Shown here: positions 60,675 through 64,000 of the stretch, in pieces
How positions within the stretch are numbered: position 1 is the stretch's first letter
Layout: every line of letters starts with the position of its first letter
DNA from: Chrysomallon squamiferum
Taxonomy: Eukaryota > Mollusca > Gastropoda > Neomphalida > Peltospiridae
DNA: 64,000 bases
Assembly (NCBI GenBank): GCA_012295275.1
Contig: CM022672.1
Span: forward strand, 19,500,894-19,564,893
Direction of reading: 5' to 3'
Position numbers and translations under genes: made by a program
Notes under the pieces: model-generated
Seen by the model: the letters and a program-made list of their open reading frames with translations, nothing else
Told to the model about the DNA's origin: nothing
Database searches by the model: none

Positions 60675-63407
60675 ATTTAAATTCTTCTCCTTCATACTTC
60701 ACATGCTAGATATTTATTAAACTCTGTTATTGCATCTGATCAGGGTATTTCATGTTCAGTTTTTTAATGTAAGTCAAATGCATTTGAAGTGTAACTGTAG
60801 TAATTACAATTTTTTACATGTTTAAAATTTAATTTATTAACATATTATAAGATATGGAGGCTAGATATTATTATAAGTAAATGGGTATGCTTTTTTCATT
60901 TTTTTTTTTCAACATAATGTCAAAATCATTAGAAGTGTAATAGCAGTAATCAGCAATACATTTTTAATGTTTTAATTTAATTTTTACAAAATCATCATGA
61001 ACCATTATTGTTTACATTTTTTATAATCAGTGATTTTAAGTGGATACTATGAACTGTAAATCAGTTGGTGGTATGTTATGTTCATTTATTTTAACATAAG
61101 CATTAGAACTAATTTGCAATTAACACTTAACATGTTTAATTATTTAATTCTATAAGAAATGCACACCATTATTGCTTATAGATATAGATAAATATTACCA
61201 AGCATATCTTCTGAATCTAAATTACTTGTTTAAATTACCAGTATGTTACTCACAGGTACATACTACTTCTAAAAGCTTTACACTTATTCAGTATTTTTTA
61301 AAATATTATTTTACATTCATTTGGCACTATAAAATGCAGATTATGCATATATATGGGTAAAAATAAAAATAGATATTAAATCAGAGTTGATACACTGGTT
61401 TGTTTGTGAATTATCTGGCTGGTATTTCTAAATGTATTGAAATAAATCATTTACGAATAAAGAATTGTAATAGATCCTGCATCCATAATGATCAGTGACA
61501 TTTATACATTATTAAACACTTCTGTTGTTTTGTAGTATTAATATAAATTTAATCATGAAATGTCGCTCTTTATCTTTCTCTTCATCAAGTGGTCTCACAT
61601 ATAACCTTAGTAATATTGAAAACAGACACAGTAAATGTGACATACTTAAAGTTTCTAAAATGTGTTTTCGACCTGTGATATTTTATTTTGTTAAATAATT
61701 TTAAATTTCCATGCAGTTAATGGTTTATCGATTTAAAAAATACTTAAAAAGAAACACGAATTATGCTGATTTATGCATGTTAATGTGTGTAGAAAAAAAA
61801 ATATCTTGAACTGTGTCAGGTGAGGCGAAGTTTGACTAATCTGTGATAAAGTAAATAAATGTATTAAGTGTACTTGAATTATATGACTGAATTCGTGTTT
61901 GGATTAGCTTATTAATTATTATAGCTGGTTGTTTTGTAAATATTATATTTATTGAAAAATTGTGTTACCTTTGTGTAGAATCTGGTTTATGAACTGGGAG
62001 GTTGATTGTCTCATAACTGTACAAATTGTTTTGATTTGGTGAAATGAATTATTAATCTGTGTGGTAGATATTCAAAGACCTGTAAATAAAATGAATGAGC
62101 CAATCCTGATATATTTCATGTTAAAATGCATTTTTTATTTTTTTTAATAACAATCACTGTTAAACAATTTTGTTTCTCTTTTTTTACTTTTTTTTATGTT
62201 AAAGTTATTTCAAAATTAATGAAGAAATAGGGTATAAAAACATGAATTAATTATAACATTTACTGGGATATTCATACTGATTAACAGCAAGAGATTTTTT
62301 TTTTTTTTTACCTTCCCATGCAAAAAAAGCTGATGACATCAACTTTAATAAAAAAACAAAACAAAAATGTCATGAGGTACAGGTTGGAGTAAGACCGTTT
62401 GTGATTTATTAACATTTATGTTAATTATTTCTATGAAATTACTGTTCTTATCAAGTGTTCAGTGTGGATTATACATAACTGTTTTATACATCAGAAATGT
62501 TAATTAATGTGTTACGTAATTGTGGTAATCGTAACATTTATTCACTTTAAAAATATTTAATTATATTGGTAAGTAAATAAATAAATAAATATATATATAT
62601 ATATTATCTTTTTCTCAGTGATAAAAATATTGGTAAAGAAATGGGTGTTTAAAAAAGAAAAACATGTTGTCTTTTCCTCAATGACAAATATATTTATAAT
62701 ATTAAATGTATCTAGAATGATATCTGCTGTTTTATAATTAATATGGCTTAATACAACATACAGATATTTGTATATAGCTAATTAGAGTGTGATTTATGAT
62801 TTACTGTTCCCAATTTGTTATTTTCAAGCAGAATAGCAAGAAGGTACAAACTGGAGGATGAATGTCTCATCTGTATAACTTTATTAATTAATTATATATG
62901 TGTGTAACTGATTTGTAACATAATAGTAGTCATGATGATGATGATGATGGTGAAAAACGTCAAAAAAAAGCAAATCCTGCAGGATTTTAACCCTCAAGAA
63001 AAAATGTGTGTATTGTACAACTAAATGTTCTGTATTTGTATAATAATAATAATAATAATAATAATGTAACTGTTGTATTTAACAGTGGTATTTAATTATA
63101 CATTCCGTCCAACATTTTATTAATTAAACTTTTTTCATTTTATCATGCAGTTTTACTATTATGCAATCATTTTTTTATTTTTGAATGTTTTTGAGCAATA
63201 AATCATTTTCGGGTTTTTTAATGGATGTGTCATCTTTATTTGTTATTTTCAACAACGACAAAAAATAATAATTAATAAACAAATTAATAAATTAATTAAT
63301 TAATCTGATGTAATCTAATTTAATCAAATCCTAATTAAAATAAATAAATATATTATTTAAAAAAACAGAAAAAAAGATCAGTTTTATCTATCACATTTAT
63401 GAAACTG
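60675..63407. other. 3' UTR and intergenic region
   Basis: AT-rich with no coding exon seen. Contains plus-strand AATAAA candidates (for example near 63196) and a minus-strand candidate near 63236 that would serve the gene ending at 63408. Short TA (62590-62604) and AAT (63041-63065) runs occur. Confidence 0.5.
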
Positions 63408-63539
63408 CTAGCTCCATTTCTGAAATTCTAGATCTTCTCCTGACACAATTCCAATAATAACCTGTTTATTATATTCTGCAATTATCATGGGAGTTTTTGC
63501 CAAAATGCAAGATGTTCGTCCAAAAATGGTGTCAATAAG
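63408..63539 (-). CDS. Probable terminal coding exon of an unidentified gene
   Basis: On the minus strand, an acceptor-like TGCATGCTTTAG precedes a 132-base open stretch ending in TAG. Read in phase 0 it gives 43 residues, beginning LIDTIFGRTSCILAKTPM and ending IVSGEDLEFQKWS. Composition (Ile/Val alternation, a GEDL turn, a Trp near the end) looks like a genuine globular C-terminus rather than repeat translation, and a minus-strand AATAAA lies about 170 bases downstream. The rest of the gene would lie beyond the window end or in AT-rich sequence not resolved here. Family not recognised. The splice acceptor is modest, so this is tentative. Confidence 0.45.
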   Translation of the reverse strand, partial: LIDTIFGRTSCILAKTPMIIAEYNKQVIIGIVSGEDLEFQKWS

Positions 63540-64000
63540 CTAAAGCATGCAGTTGTATTAGATAAATAGTAACCTACTTCTTTTATCAATAAAGCCGATA
63601 AACGGGCAAAAAAAAAGAAAAGACAATGTTGCTGCCATTGTTATTAATAGCAACTACATTTCTGTCAGGTATCTTTATTTGACTTTATATTAATCCGATT
63701 TGAAATAATTTAAAATTTTCATTGCTATTATTTTTTTTATTATTATTATTTTTGAGTTATGGTTTTATTTATCTATCAGTATTGTACAGGAAAACTAGAA
63801 GAATCATACTGGTAACTTGAAAATGAAGATTGCAATAAATTTTTTATTTAAAATAACTTTTATTATACTTGTAATAATAATAATAAGTGCAAGAGTAATA
63901 TGAAATGTATTTCCTTTTTTGCTGAAAAGATGTAGTATCTTTTTTTTTTAACAGTATAAAATCTGATAAATTTTACGAAATAAGATCTGTACAAATGCTT
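63540..64000. other. AT-rich window end, nothing recognised
   Basis: If the minus-strand exon at 63408-63539 is real, this would be its upstream intron. No further exon was resolved. Confidence 0.4.

Noticed and set aside
1-64000. tRNA, rRNA, CRISPR array or complete transposase/retroelement genes
   Set aside because: None could be supported by eye on either strand. All mobile elements seen are non-autonomous.

Overview
This window is AT-rich nuclear DNA from an animal. Genes are split into many short exons with GT-AG introns, microsatellites are dense, and no operon, bacterial promoter or CRISPR array was seen. Five identifiable animal genes and one gene of unknown family could be assembled from open reading frames, splice signals and reading-phase continuity, and a last exon of a seventh is likely. 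The repeat content (long GTAT, TTA, CA, GA and TTTA tracts, and pogo/Tigger-like and hAT-like miniature transposons) and the divergence of the proteins from vertebrate relatives suggest an invertebrate, most plausibly a mollusc or another lophotrochozoan. The organism is inference only.

Layout. 1-9.4 kb: no convincing gene; microsatellites, two inverted copies of a dispersed repeat, a tandemly duplicated segment and a Tigger-like MITE. 9.4-16.9 kb (+): a nine-coding-exon gene for a 387-residue RING-H2 protein whose N-terminal half carries a series of MIU-like ubiquitin-binding helices. 21.3-30.1 kb (-): a complete six-exon 1-Cys peroxiredoxin (PRDX6, 220 residues) with a 4.3 kb first intron holding a MITE; a second copy of that MITE lies in the opposite orientation upstream of the gene. 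31.7-32.5 kb: an hAT-like MITE nested in a pogo-like element. 33.6-45.4 kb (+): a 17-exon Ral guanine-nucleotide exchange factor of the RalGDS/RGL family (689 residues). 50.0-51.0 kb (+): a two-exon UPF0449 (C19orf25-type) protein. 52.1-54.9 kb (-): five-exon NFKBIL1. 55.9-60.7 kb (+): a nine-exon gene, head to head with NFKBIL1, for an unrecognised protein in which I see four divergent copies of one domain; the copy read here has a one-base frameshift in exon 2. 63.4-63.5 kb (-): a likely last exon of a further gene.

The genes do not form a pathway. Functions are separate: ubiquitin signalling, peroxide and phospholipid metabolism, Ras-to-Ral signalling, and an NF-kappa-B/RNA-related factor. 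The most unusual theme is local: tandem duplications repeatedly include an exon-intron boundary, so several introns contain arrays of decoy splice sites. This is seen in the RING gene (exon 8 donor, and introns 4/5), RGL (exon 15 donor) and NFKBIL1 (exon 5 acceptor). The two best candidates for new biology are the four-repeat protein and the multi-MIU RING protein.
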